Part shown: piece after piece, positions 8,633 through 16,815 of the stretch
How the letters are laid out: the number at the start of each line of letters is the position of its first letter
Position numbering within the stretch: position 1 is the stretch's first letter
NCBI GenBank assembly: GCA_963791885.1
Contig: CAWBUL010000005.1
Coordinates: 496,001-560,000 of the forward strand
Reading direction: 5' to 3'
DNA: 64,000 nucleotides
Source: CAVSUZ01 sp963791885
GTDB lineage: Bacteria; Pseudomonadota; Alphaproteobacteria; Acetobacterales; Acetobacteraceae
The notes under the pieces: model-generated
The model's database searches: none
What the model was told of the DNA's origin: nothing
The model's input: only the letters and a program-made list of their open reading frames with translations
Translations under genes and position numbers: made by a program

Positions 8633-8824
8633 ATGTCTCACGCGGTTGGTCCCTACTCAGTCGAGGAGCATCACGTGCACGGCGAAACACGCTGGGTCGC
8701 GATTCGCGCGCGGGGCGCGGAATGGTCGTGGCTGACGGTAGAGGAAGCGGTGGCGATCGGCCGCGCCTGGGTGGAGAAGTACGGCTCCGTGCAACAGGAA
8801 ACCTATCTCGCCGCGGCAGAATGA
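8633..8824 (+). CDS. Small hypothetical protein, 63 residues
   Basis: Acidic, tryptophan-rich small protein (RWVAIRARGAEWSWLTVEEA) with no family I recognise. ATG 8633 is preceded by GAGG at a suitable distance (GAGGTTGGCTG), and third positions are GC-rich like neighbours, which supports it as real. It stands alone between a VOC gene and a convergent PPOX gene. The predicted fold is a short beta pair followed by one helix; it could be a regulatory or adaptor peptide, but nothing indicates which. Confidence 0.55.
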   Translation: MSHAVGPYSVEEHHVHGETRWVAIRARGAEWSWLTVEEAVAIGRAWVEKYGSVQQETYLAAAE

Positions 8825-8844
8825 CGCGGCGGCGACTCGCTTGC

Positions 8845-9264
8845 TCAAGCCAGCCTGCCCCAGGTCGTCACCCGCGCGATGCGCAATGCGATGACTGGCA
8901 GAGGCTGCAGGTCCATCCGCTCATATTGCGGATACCGCTTGCGTAGAAGGGTTTGGGCTGAGTCATGCTCATCGCCGCTTGCTAGAATCTCACCCCGGCC
9001 ACGCAGCATAATCCAGCCCAAACGCGACCAGTCCTCCTCATAATGATCAACCATGACGGCGGCAGCGGGATTCTCCATCAGGTTGCGCAGCCGTTTGGGA
9101 CTCCGCTCCAATTTCTTCGGCTTTTCGTCAATTGTGATATACAGCGTCGTCCCGTGGACGGCGTAACACACAGGCACGACATGTGGCCGTCCCGCGTTGT
9201 CAGCGGTGGCGAGGCGGCCCACCCGGTTTCGAGACAGGAACCGCCGCTGGTCGTCACTGAGCAT
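8845..9264 (-). CDS. Pyridoxamine 5'-phosphate oxidase-fold (PPOX) protein
   Basis: A 139-residue flavin- or F420-binding split-barrel protein. The N-terminus LSDDQRRFLSRNRVGRLATADNAGRPHVVPV and the following KPKKLERSPKRLRNLMENP and SRLGWIMLRGRGEI segments are typical of the PPOX class of putative F420-dependent enzymes. In alphaproteobacteria without F420 the cofactor may instead be FMN or haem. It is divergent from the SDR gene, whose start is only 24 bases away, so the two share a promoter region. Confidence 0.82.
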   Translation of the reverse strand: MLSDDQRRFLSRNRVGRLATADNAGRPHVVPVCYAVHGTTLYITIDEKPKKLERSPKRLRNLMENPAAAVMVDHYEEDWSRLGWIMLRGRGEILASGDEHDSAQTLLRKRYPQYERMDLQPLPVIALRIARVTTWGRLA

Positions 9265-9287
9265 AGGAACGGCTCCGGAGGAGCAAG

Positions 9288-10070
9288 ATGGAAATCAGCC
9301 TAGCAGGGCGGAGCGCCGTAATCACGGGGGCGAGCAAGGGTCTGGGATTCGCGATGGCGGACCAGTTTGCTCGGTCAGGCGCTCGCGTGGCGATGGTCGC
9401 ACGCCGATCGGACGCGCTGGCGGAGGCGAAGGCGAAAATCGATCAGGTCGCGCCCGGCCGGGCGGTCACCGTGACGGCGGACGTATCCAGGGCCGAGGAC
9501 TGTGAGCGCGCCTTCCAGGAAGCCACCAGCGCCTTCGGGGAGATCGATATCCTTGTGAACAATGCCGGCACGTCCCGAGCCATGCCGTTCGAGCAGATCA
9601 CCGACGCGATCTGGCAGGAAGACCTCGACCTGAAGCTGTTTGCCGCGATTCGACTGTGCCGTCTCGCCATGCCGTCAATGAAGGAACGCCGCTGGGGACG
9701 CATCATTAATGTGCTGAACATCGGTGCGAAGGCGCCGCGGGCGGGCGGCGCGCCGACCGCCGTGTCTCGCGCGGCCGGCATGGCTCTGACCAAAATCCTG
9801 TCCGCCGAAGGGGCGTCGCACAACGTCCTGGTCAATGCCCTGCTGGTCGGCCAGATCGTTTCAGACCAGTGGGTCCGGCGACATCAATCTCAGGGCGCGA
9901 ACGTGCCGTTCGAGGAATTCGTCGGCAAGCTCGGCGCAAATATCCCACTCGGAAGGCTGGGTAAGGCCGAGGAGTTCGCGGCGATGGCCTGCCTTTTGGT
10001 ATCCGACCATGGCGGATTCACCACCGGCACAGCGATCAACATGGACGGGGGCGCGAGCCCAGTGGTGTAA
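9288..10070 (+). CDS. Short-chain dehydrogenase/reductase-like protein lacking the catalytic Tyr-Lys
   Basis: The 260-residue Rossmann protein has the cofactor motif TGASKGLG (residues 14-21) and NNAG (about 90). However, where active SDRs have SYxxxK it reads APTAVSRAAGMALTK, so tyrosine becomes threonine and lysine becomes arginine; the usual catalytic serine position in INVLNIG is also not serine. The C-terminal PLGRLGKAEEFAAMACLLVSD and TGTAINMDGG blocks are normal. It may bind NAD(P) without classical reductase chemistry, or use different residues. GGAGGAGCAAG precedes the ATG at 9288. Confidence 0.85.
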   Translation: MEISLAGRSAVITGASKGLGFAMADQFARSGARVAMVARRSDALAEAKAKIDQVAPGRAVTVTADVSRAEDCERAFQEATSAFGEIDILVNNAGTSRAMPFEQITDAIWQEDLDLKLFAAIRLCRLAMPSMKERRWGRIINVLNIGAKAPRAGGAPTAVSRAAGMALTKILSAEGASHNVLVNALLVGQIVSDQWVRRHQSQGANVPFEEFVGKLGANIPLGRLGKAEEFAAMACLLVSDHGGFTTGTAINMDGGASPVV

Positions 10071-10242
10071 GGTTGTGACAGAAGTTGCGATTCGCATCCC
10101 AGGGTGCGATGGGAGCCCAGGAATAAACGCCAAACCTATGTTCCTGTATTGCACGGTATGTGCTTCTCGCCTTAGGGTTGCCGGGACATCAATGAATTGT
10201 GAAAGCGGTTGTCGCGCCGATTCGGCTTTTGGGGGGTGACAG

Positions 10243-11124
10243 ATGTCGATGCGCTTCACCGAGATCGGGCAGCAGCTCCGAGCTTATCGGCTTGAATCGG
10301 GGCTTCGGGCCGAGGAAATCGCGGCTCGCCTCGGTGTGTCGCGCGCCGCCCTCTACCGGTATGAGAAAGGCGACGTCATCAAGCTCGATACCGTAAAGCG
10401 TCTCGCTGAATTACTCAGCATCTCACCTTTGTCGCTTTTGGGGATCGGCGTCGAATACTACAACCGGCCGGTCGGATATTTCGAACGCCTCCGGCAGATG
10501 GAGGAGACGGCGGAGCAGGTGCTGGAGGTGTTCGGGCCGCTCTGTTACCTGACGACATCGGATTCGTACAACTCGGCGCTGCGGACCGCCTTCGAGGAAG
10601 CGATCCAGGCAATGCCGGACGGCGCTGCGGCAGGCGCCCAAGCGGAACAGGTCCTTGGCCTGCTCGCGGCCCGGAAGAAGATGTTCGCGCAGCGCCGGCC
10701 GAACATCATCTGCATGGTGCCGCTGAGTGCGGTGCGCCGGCTGCTTGATGGCGGTGTCGCGCCGGGCCTCCCGACATCGGACCGAGCCCGGCGCATCTGC
10801 CGCCAGCTCGCCGAGGCAGAGGTGAACAACATGATCTCGCTCATGGAAACCGAGCCTATGGGCCTGCAGTTCGGCGTGCTGGCCGGCAGCGAACCAACCT
10901 CGTTTTTCCAGATCCTGCGAGCCCGAGACCGCGTGACCTTGGCGATCAATCCGTTCCGTCCGGACGCGATGCCGAACGCGCAGACCGGCGTGGCGATGAT
11001 CACGACCTCCGACGAGGCGGTTGCCGCGCATCAGCGCGTGGCTGAGGCGTCGTGGCGCGACGCGCTGAAGGGCGCGGCGGGTGCATCGCGGCTGCGCCAA
11101 CTGCTGTCGCTCTCCGTGAGCTGA
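10243..11124 (+). CDS. XRE-type helix-turn-helix transcriptional regulator
   Basis: The 293-residue protein begins with an XRE/Cro HTH (EEIAARLGVSRAALYRYEKG, about residues 25-44) followed by about 225 residues of a helical effector-like domain with no motif I can name. The C-terminal segment probably senses a ligand or oligomerises. It has its own 172-base upstream region with a GGGGGTGAC ribosome-site region before ATG 10243. The neighbours (SDR upstream, NUDIX downstream) give no clear target. Confidence 0.83.
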   Translation: MSMRFTEIGQQLRAYRLESGLRAEEIAARLGVSRAALYRYEKGDVIKLDTVKRLAELLSISPLSLLGIGVEYYNRPVGYFERLRQMEETAEQVLEVFGPLCYLTTSDSYNSALRTAFEEAIQAMPDGAAAGAQAEQVLGLLAARKKMFAQRRPNIICMVPLSAVRRLLDGGVAPGLPTSDRARRICRQLAEAEVNNMISLMETEPMGLQFGVLAGSEPTSFFQILRARDRVTLAINPFRPDAMPNAQTGVAMITTSDEAVAAHQRVAEASWRDALKGAAGASRLRQLLSLSVS

Positions 11125-11154
11125 ATCCGGCTCTCGCCGTGCTATTTGCGCGGC

Positions 11155-11796
11155 ATGAACGATGCCGATCGCCTGCCGCCCCATCCCGACCTGTTCGTCG
11201 AATCGGATGAACGTGTCTGGTCCGGGCGCTTTCCCCTGGACCGTGTGCGCTTCCGTCATCGGCGCTTCGATGGGGCACTGACGCGGATCAAGACCTGGGA
11301 GCTGTGGCGCCGTGGCAACGCTGCCGCGCTGTTGCCCTACGATCCCGCCCGCGATGCCGTGCTGCTGATCGAGCAGTTCCGGTTGCCGGCTCTGGCGGCC
11401 AACCTTGACCCGATCGTGGTCGAGATCCCCGCAGGGCTGTGCGACCCCGGCGAGAGCCCGGAGCAGACCATACGCCGCGAAGTCCGTGAAGAACTCGGCA
11501 TGGATGCCGACCTGCTCCATCCGATTGGCCGGTTCCTTCTGACGGCGGGCGGCTCGGATGAGAACTGCACCATGTTCGTCGGCCGGGTGCGCGCGCCGGA
11601 GCCGGGGCCGGATGGCGTCGTTGGTTACGCAGGCATGCAGGCCGAGGACGAGGACATCCGCATCCGGATGTGGCACGCAGACGCGGCGATCGCCGCGGCC
11701 ATCGAGGGCCGGTTTCCCAACTCGGTCACCGCGATCGCCTTGTTGTGGCTGAATGCGCGCAGGGACGCGCTGCGACAGGAGTGGACGGAGCGATGA
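11155..11796 (+). CDS. NUDIX hydrolase, ADP-ribose pyrophosphatase type
   Basis: A 213-residue NUDIX enzyme likely hydrolysing ADP-ribose or a similar nucleoside diphosphate sugar. The complete NUDIX box reads G(x5)E(x7)REVREELG (GLCDPGESPEQTIRREVREELG, in two parts: GLCDPGESPEQT and IRREVREELGM). The preceding VVEIPAG and following LLTAGGSDE are typical of the NudF group. ATG 11155 is preferred over TTG 11146. Its stop overlaps the AlaX start (ATGA), so the two are translationally coupled. Confidence 0.87.
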   Translation: MNDADRLPPHPDLFVESDERVWSGRFPLDRVRFRHRRFDGALTRIKTWELWRRGNAAALLPYDPARDAVLLIEQFRLPALAANLDPIVVEIPAGLCDPGESPEQTIRREVREELGMDADLLHPIGRFLLTAGGSDENCTMFVGRVRAPEPGPDGVVGYAGMQAEDEDIRIRMWHADAAIAAAIEGRFPNSVTAIALLWLNARRDALRQEWTER

Positions 11797-12509
11797 CGGA
11801 ACGGCTGTTTCTGGACCAATCGCAGGCCAGTTCGGGCAGTGCCACGGTCGTTGCGAGCGGCCCCGAGGGCGTCGTGCTCGACAGGACGCTGTTCTACGCC
11901 CGATCGGGCGGACAGCCGGGCGATACAGGCACGCTGCGCTGGGACGGCAGTGAAATGGCGATCGCTGACACGGTGAAGGGCGAGGGTGAAACCATCCTGC
12001 ACCTGCCGGCCCCGGATAGCGCGCTGCCCCCGGCCGGAACGCCCGTTGAAATGCAAATCGATTGGGACAGGCGCCATAAACTGATGCGGTCCCACACGGC
12101 CATGCATCTTTTGTGCGCCGTATTGCCCGGCGCGGCTGTAACTGGCGGCTCGGTCGGGCTGGACCGCTCGCGGCTGGATTTCGATCTCCCGAATCCGCCG
12201 GCGAAGGAAACCATCGAAGCAGGGCTGAATGAGTTGATAGCGGCAGACCACCTGGTGCGTGCGGAGTGGGTGGACGAATCGGTGCTGGACTCCGATCCGG
12301 GCCTGGTGCGCACGCTGTCGGTGAAACCACCACGCGGAACGGGGCGACTGCGGCTGATCCGCATCGGCGGCGGTGAGCAACCCGTCGATCTGCAGCCCTG
12401 CGGCGGCACGCACGTGGCGCACACGAGCGAAATCGGTCGCGTGCGGGTCGCCAAGATGGAAAGCAAGGGCAAGCAGAACCGGCGCATCGTGATCGAGCTG
12501 GAGGGTTAG
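11793..12509 (+). CDS. Alanyl-tRNA editing protein (AlaX)
   Basis: Stand-alone editing domain of 238 residues that hydrolyses Ser-tRNA(Ala) or Gly-tRNA(Ala) in trans. The zinc-binding pairs are present: HTAMH (HxxxH, about residue 105) and CGGTH (CxxxH, about 203). The N-terminal part GVVLDRTLFYARSGGQPGDTG is the glycine-rich AlaX/AlaRS beta-barrel signature. The ATG overlaps the NUDIX stop by four bases and the sulfurtransferase gene starts 5 bases after its stop, so this is a tight operon. Confidence 0.9.
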   Translation: MTERLFLDQSQASSGSATVVASGPEGVVLDRTLFYARSGGQPGDTGTLRWDGSEMAIADTVKGEGETILHLPAPDSALPPAGTPVEMQIDWDRRHKLMRSHTAMHLLCAVLPGAAVTGGSVGLDRSRLDFDLPNPPAKETIEAGLNELIAADHLVRAEWVDESVLDSDPGLVRTLSVKPPRGTGRLRLIRIGGGEQPVDLQPCGGTHVAHTSEIGRVRVAKMESKGKQNRRIVIELEG

Positions 12510-12513
12510 GCGC

Positions 12514-13350
12514 ATGGGACCATTGGTCAGCACGGACTGGCTCGCGCAAAACCTGGGGGCGCTCGACCTGATCGTTTTCGATGCAACCATGTACCTGCCG
12601 AACGAAAACAAGGACGGTCGCACCGAATACCGCAAGGCGCACATTCCCAGCGCGCGGTTCTTCAACATCGATTACGTCGCAGATCAGGACACCGACCTGC
12701 CGCACATGGTGCCGACTCCCGGCCGCTTCGCCCACATCATGGCCGAAGTGGGCGTGTCCAACAGCTCGCGGGTGGTGTTCTACGACCAGAAGGGTCTGTC
12801 ATCCGCCGCGCGTGGTTGGTGGCTGATGAGCCTGTTCGGCCACGACGACGCGGCCGTGCTGGACGGCGGCCTGCCGAAATGGCAGCGCGAAAATCGCCCG
12901 ACCGAGTCTGGCGATGCATCGCAACCCGCTCCCGGCCGCTTCCGTCCCGATTATCGCGCCTCCCGCCTGCGCGGCATCGGCGATCTGCTCCGCAACGTGC
13001 AGGACCGGCGCGAACTGGTGCTCGACGCACGCGCCGCCGGGCGCTTTACCGGCGAAACGCCGGAACCGCGCGCCGGCTTGCGCAGCGGCCACATCCCCGG
13101 AGCGCACAGCCTTCCCTATCCGGAACTCCTCAACACGGACCAGACCTTCCGATCGCCCGACGAACTCCGCGACCGCCTGACCGGTGCCGGTGTCGATGGC
13201 AGCCGCCCCGTGGTGACAAGCTGCGGCAGTGGGGTCACCGCCTGCATCCTGACGCTCGGCATGGTCCTGGCTGGATTGCCGGAAGGAGCGGTGTATGACG
13301 GGTCCTGGACCGAATGGGGCGGCCGCCCCGATACGCCCGTGGAGACGTAG
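12514..13350 (+). CDS. sseA: 3-mercaptopyruvate sulfurtransferase (tandem rhodanese)
   Basis: The 278-residue protein has two rhodanese domains. The C-terminal one holds the active-site cysteine in TSCGSGVTAC, which matches the CGSGVT loop of mercaptopyruvate sulfurtransferases rather than the CRxG[RK]x type of thiosulfate rhodaneses. It transfers sulfur from 3-mercaptopyruvate to thiols or cyanide. It follows AlaX by 5 bases and precedes cystathionine beta-lyase, forming a sulfur amino-acid group. Its TAG stop is the first part of a 50-bp palindromic repeat. Confidence 0.9.
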   Translation: MGPLVSTDWLAQNLGALDLIVFDATMYLPNENKDGRTEYRKAHIPSARFFNIDYVADQDTDLPHMVPTPGRFAHIMAEVGVSNSSRVVFYDQKGLSSAARGWWLMSLFGHDDAAVLDGGLPKWQRENRPTESGDASQPAPGRFRPDYRASRLRGIGDLLRNVQDRRELVLDARAAGRFTGETPEPRAGLRSGHIPGAHSLPYPELLNTDQTFRSPDELRDRLTGAGVDGSRPVVTSCGSGVTACILTLGMVLAGLPEGAVYDGSWTEWGGRPDTPVET

Positions 13351-13398
13351 AGCGAGATCGCGCGAGGCGAACACGTCGGAGCGTGTGGATCTTGCTCT
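13349..13398. repeat. 50-bp palindromic intergenic repeat, copy A
   Basis: Ends pair as AGAGCGAGATC with GATCTTGCTCT (11 pairs, one wobble). The element begins inside the TAG stop of sseA. Same length and similar sequence to copies at 55973-56022 and 58841-58890. Confidence 0.75.
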
Positions 13399-13432
13399 CA
13401 AACAATAGGTTAGAGCGGAGACGTAAAAGGGA

Positions 13433-14620
13433 ATGACCGAAAAGAAGGACCAGCGCTTTCGCACCCGGCTTTCGCATGTCGGGCGCGCTGGCAAGCGCGT
13501 GCATGGCTTCGTCAACCCGCCGCTGCAGCGAGGCTCCACGGTGCTCTACCCGACGATGGAGCTGCGCAAGGAACTCGGCTCCCGTCGCGGCGAGCGGCTT
13601 CTGACTTACGGGCTTGGCGGCAGTGAAACCCATTGGGCGCTGGAAGACGCCATCTGCACGATCGAGGGCGGCACGCGTTGCCAGATCGTCGGCTCCGGTC
13701 TTGCGGCCGTCACCATTCCGCTGTTGGCCTTCCTGAAAGCCGGCGATCACTGCCTGATGCCGGACAGCGTCTACGGCCCGGCACGCAATTTCGCCGAAGG
13801 CACACTGCCGCGACTCGGCATCGAAACCACGTTCTACAATCCCGAAATTGACGCCGATGGCATCGGCGCGCTGTTCCGGAAGAACACGACGGTACTTTAT
13901 ACGGAAAGCCCGGGCAGCCACACCTTCGAAGTGCAGGACATTCCTGCTCTCGCGCGCGTAGCGCATGCGCGCGGCGCCAAGGTGCTGATGGACAACACCT
14001 GGGGCATCCACTTCTTCCAGCCGTTCACACACGGCGTGGATGTCTCCATCCAGGCGCTGACGAAATACCCCGGCGGCCATTCCGACCTGCTTATCGGCAG
14101 CATCACCGTCAACAGCGCGGAAGATTGGGATCGGCTGCACGCCACGTCGCGCGCTCTCGGCCAATACGCCAGCCCCGATGATTGCTGGCTCTGCCTGCGC
14201 GGCGTACGCACCCTCGGTGTGCAACTCGCGGCGCAGATGGATGCCGGCATCGAAGTGGCGCACTGGATGCGCAAACGCCCTGAGGTGCAGGAGGTGCTGC
14301 ATCCCGCTCTGCCCGGCGCCCGTGGACACGAAATCTGGAAGCGCGACTTCACCGGCGCCTGCAGCCTGTTCGGTGTGGTGTTCAAACCGGACTACGACGT
14401 GGACGCAACCTGGCGCTTCGCCGAGGCGTTGGAACTGTTCGGCATCGGCGCGTCCTGGGGCGGCTATGAAAGCCTCGTGCTACCCACCACCGGGTTCGTT
14501 CACCGCACCGCCGGGTCCGGCGATTTCGGTGGCCCGCTCGTCCGCCTCCACATCGGCCTGGAGGACGTGAACGACCTGCTTGAAGACCTCGACCAGGCTC
14601 TAAAGACGATGGCCCGTTAG
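13433..14620 (+). CDS. metC: Cystathionine beta-lyase (Cys/Met metabolism PLP enzyme)
   Basis: The 395-residue PLP enzyme cleaves cystathionine to homocysteine, pyruvate and ammonia; related enzymes desulfurise cysteine. Family blocks include TLSHVGR-like RTRLSHVGRAGKRVHGFVNP, LTYGLGGSETHWALEDAI, SGLAAVTIPLLA and the PLP lysine in QALTKYPGGHSDLLIGS. The C-terminus has WGGYESLVLPT and VRLHIGLEDVNDLLEDL. The AAAAGGGA before ATG 13433 is a reasonable ribosome site. It follows sseA after a palindromic repeat and is convergent with the aldehyde oxidoreductase operon. Confidence 0.92.
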   Translation: MTEKKDQRFRTRLSHVGRAGKRVHGFVNPPLQRGSTVLYPTMELRKELGSRRGERLLTYGLGGSETHWALEDAICTIEGGTRCQIVGSGLAAVTIPLLAFLKAGDHCLMPDSVYGPARNFAEGTLPRLGIETTFYNPEIDADGIGALFRKNTTVLYTESPGSHTFEVQDIPALARVAHARGAKVLMDNTWGIHFFQPFTHGVDVSIQALTKYPGGHSDLLIGSITVNSAEDWDRLHATSRALGQYASPDDCWLCLRGVRTLGVQLAAQMDAGIEVAHWMRKRPEVQEVLHPALPGARGHEIWKRDFTGACSLFGVVFKPDYDVDATWRFAEALELFGIGASWGGYESLVLPTTGFVHRTAGSGDFGGPLVRLHIGLEDVNDLLEDLDQALKTMAR

Positions 14621-14621
14621 C

Positions 14622-16805
14622 CTAAGCTTCCATCACATCCTCGATCCGGATCGGCACCTTCCGCACCCGAACGCCCGTCGCGTGCCACACTGCATTCGCG
14701 ACTGCCGCGGCCACGCCCACCATCGGCAGTTCCCCAATCCCCTTTGCGCCAAGCGGGTTGGAGATCGTATCGTTGTTCGGCACGATGATCGTCTGGATTG
14801 CCGGAATATCGGCGTTCACCGGCATCACGTAGTCCGAGATGTTGGCGTTCACCACGCGCCCGGTTTCTTCGTCAACCAGCGTTTCCTCGAACAGCGCCAT
14901 GCCGATGCCGTACACGATGCCGCCCATCAGCTGGCTGTGCGCGGTCTTCGCATTCATCACGTGCCCGGCGTCGAACGCGCCGACGAAGCGCACCACGCGG
15001 ATCGTGCCGAGATCGGGATCGACCCTTACCTCAGCGAACTGCGCCCCGAACGCGTGCATCGAATACTGCTTCTTTTCATCACCCGGTTTGGCGTCCGCGT
15101 CCGCCTGGACAGAATCCATCGAATGATGCGCGAGCATTTCGCTGATGGGCAGGCGCCCATCGGGACCGCGGATCACGCCTGGGCCAAGCATCAGCGCTGA
15201 ATCCGGTGCCCCGGACCAGCGATCTGCGCGAGCCATGTCCAACAGCTTGCTGCGGAGCCCCCGCGCCGCCAGCAGCACCGCGGACCCGGCGCTGGCGACC
15301 GTCTGCGATCCGCCGGACACGGGCGCCTGCGGCAGGTTGCTGTCGCCGATCGTGACGCTGATCCACTCGATTGGCACGTTCAGCTCTTGCGCTGCGATCT
15401 GCGCCAACACCGTGTAGGTCCCGGTGCCAATATCCTGCGTGCCGATCCCGACATGCACCGAACCGTTGGCGCGCATGCGAACCCAGGCATGCGCTTCCGA
15501 TCGGTTCGTCGGATACGTGCTGGTCGCCATGCCGAGCCCGACCAGATAACGCCCGTCACGCATCGATCGCGGCGCCGGAATCCGCCGCCGCCACTCGAAT
15601 GCTTCGGCTCCCGCCATGTAGCAGGCACGCAACGCCTTGCTGGCGAACGGCTTGTTCTCGTGCGGGTCGTGATCGGTGTAATTGCGCAGGCGGAACTCCA
15701 GCGGGTCCATGTGCAACTGCGCCGCCAGTTCATCGACGGACGCTTCAAGCGCATAGACGCCCGGCGCCTCCCCGGGAGCGCGCATATAGGTCGGAAGACT
15801 GGCATTCGTCGGCACAAGACGATGGCTGACCGCGACATTGTCGCAGGCGTACAGCATCTCCGTCGGCAGACCGACCGGCTCGGAGTATTCGCCAAGGTCC
15901 GGCATGGACATTTGCGAATAGCCCTGATGCCGCATGGAAGTCAGCCGCCCCTGGTCATCCGTGGCGAAGCTCAGTTTCTGGACGGTCTGCGGCCGATAGC
16001 CGTTGCAGGTGAACATCTGCGGGCGCGTAAGAACCAGCTTTACCGGCCGTCCGACGATCTTCGCCGCCATGGCAGAGAGTAGGGCAGGGGGCCATGTCGA
16101 GCCTTTGCAGCCGAAACCACCGCCGACGAACGGGTCGATCACCTGCACCTTGCTCTTGTCGATGCCGAACGCGCCGGCCAGCGCGGCCTGCGCGCTACTG
16201 ACGCCTTGCGTTGCGTGCCACACAGTCAGCCGGTCGACGTCCCATCGCGCGATGGTGGCATGCGGCTCCATCGGGTTGTGGTTCTCGATCGGCGTTTGAT
16301 ACGTCACATCGATGCGGTTTGGCGCAGCGTCGAAGTTGGGTTCTGGATCGCCGCGCAGCGAATCGGGTGAACGTGCGCCGTTGCGGAAATGCTTGGGCGC
16401 GTAAGCCTGGTCCATCGCCGCACTCATCCGCGTAACCGGCTCGCCCATCTCGTAATGCACGCGCACCTTCTCTGCCGCCGCGATCGCTTGCTCCAGCCGC
16501 TCGGCCACCACGACTGCGATCGGCTGGCCGTTAAAATACACAGTCATGTCCTGCAGCGTCGGAGGATGCGTGTTGTGCAGCTTCAGCGCATTTTCCGGCG
16601 TGATGATGCGCAGCACGCCGGGCATGCCTTGCGCGTCAGACGTATCGAAGCTTGTCACACGGCCGCTACCAGCGGTGGTCAGCACCAGGACCGCGTGAAC
16701 CGCATTGGGCACTGGAAATTCGGCGGCGTAGCGTGCCGCACCGGTGACCTTCAGCCGGCCATCGATGCGAGTAACGGGCTGTCCCAAGATCGTCGGCATC
16801 ATCAT
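14622..16805 (-). CDS. paoC: Aldehyde oxidoreductase, molybdenum cofactor-binding subunit (PaoC-like)
   Basis: Large subunit of a xanthine oxidase-family enzyme, about 727 residues. It carries FVGGGFGCKG, the molybdopterin segments GIGTQDIGTGTYTVLAQI and GGSQTVASAGSAV, and the catalytic glutamate in GAKGIGELPMVG near the C-terminus. It has no signal peptide and presumably crosses the membrane with the Tat-targeted PaoA-like partner. I start at ATG 16805, six bases after GGAG; ATG 16811 directly abuts that site. The order iron-sulfur, FAD, molybdenum subunit matches E. coli paoABC. No PaoD/XdhC-type cofactor chaperone is seen nearby. Confidence 0.92.
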   Translation of the reverse strand: MMMPTILGQPVTRIDGRLKVTGAARYAAEFPVPNAVHAVLVLTTAGSGRVTSFDTSDAQGMPGVLRIITPENALKLHNTHPPTLQDMTVYFNGQPIAVVVAERLEQAIAAAEKVRVHYEMGEPVTRMSAAMDQAYAPKHFRNGARSPDSLRGDPEPNFDAAPNRIDVTYQTPIENHNPMEPHATIARWDVDRLTVWHATQGVSSAQAALAGAFGIDKSKVQVIDPFVGGGFGCKGSTWPPALLSAMAAKIVGRPVKLVLTRPQMFTCNGYRPQTVQKLSFATDDQGRLTSMRHQGYSQMSMPDLGEYSEPVGLPTEMLYACDNVAVSHRLVPTNASLPTYMRAPGEAPGVYALEASVDELAAQLHMDPLEFRLRNYTDHDPHENKPFASKALRACYMAGAEAFEWRRRIPAPRSMRDGRYLVGLGMATSTYPTNRSEAHAWVRMRANGSVHVGIGTQDIGTGTYTVLAQIAAQELNVPIEWISVTIGDSNLPQAPVSGGSQTVASAGSAVLLAARGLRSKLLDMARADRWSGAPDSALMLGPGVIRGPDGRLPISEMLAHHSMDSVQADADAKPGDEKKQYSMHAFGAQFAEVRVDPDLGTIRVVRFVGAFDAGHVMNAKTAHSQLMGGIVYGIGMALFEETLVDEETGRVVNANISDYVMPVNADIPAIQTIIVPNNDTISNPLGAKGIGELPMVGVAAAVANAVWHATGVRVRKVPIRIEDVMEA

Positions 16806-16815
16806 GGTCATCTCC

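Noticed and set aside
10423..12735. 770-codon open frame on the minus strand
   Set aside because: It lies antisense to the XRE, NUDIX and AlaX genes, all of which have recognisable motifs; the long frame is a by-product of GC-rich codons.
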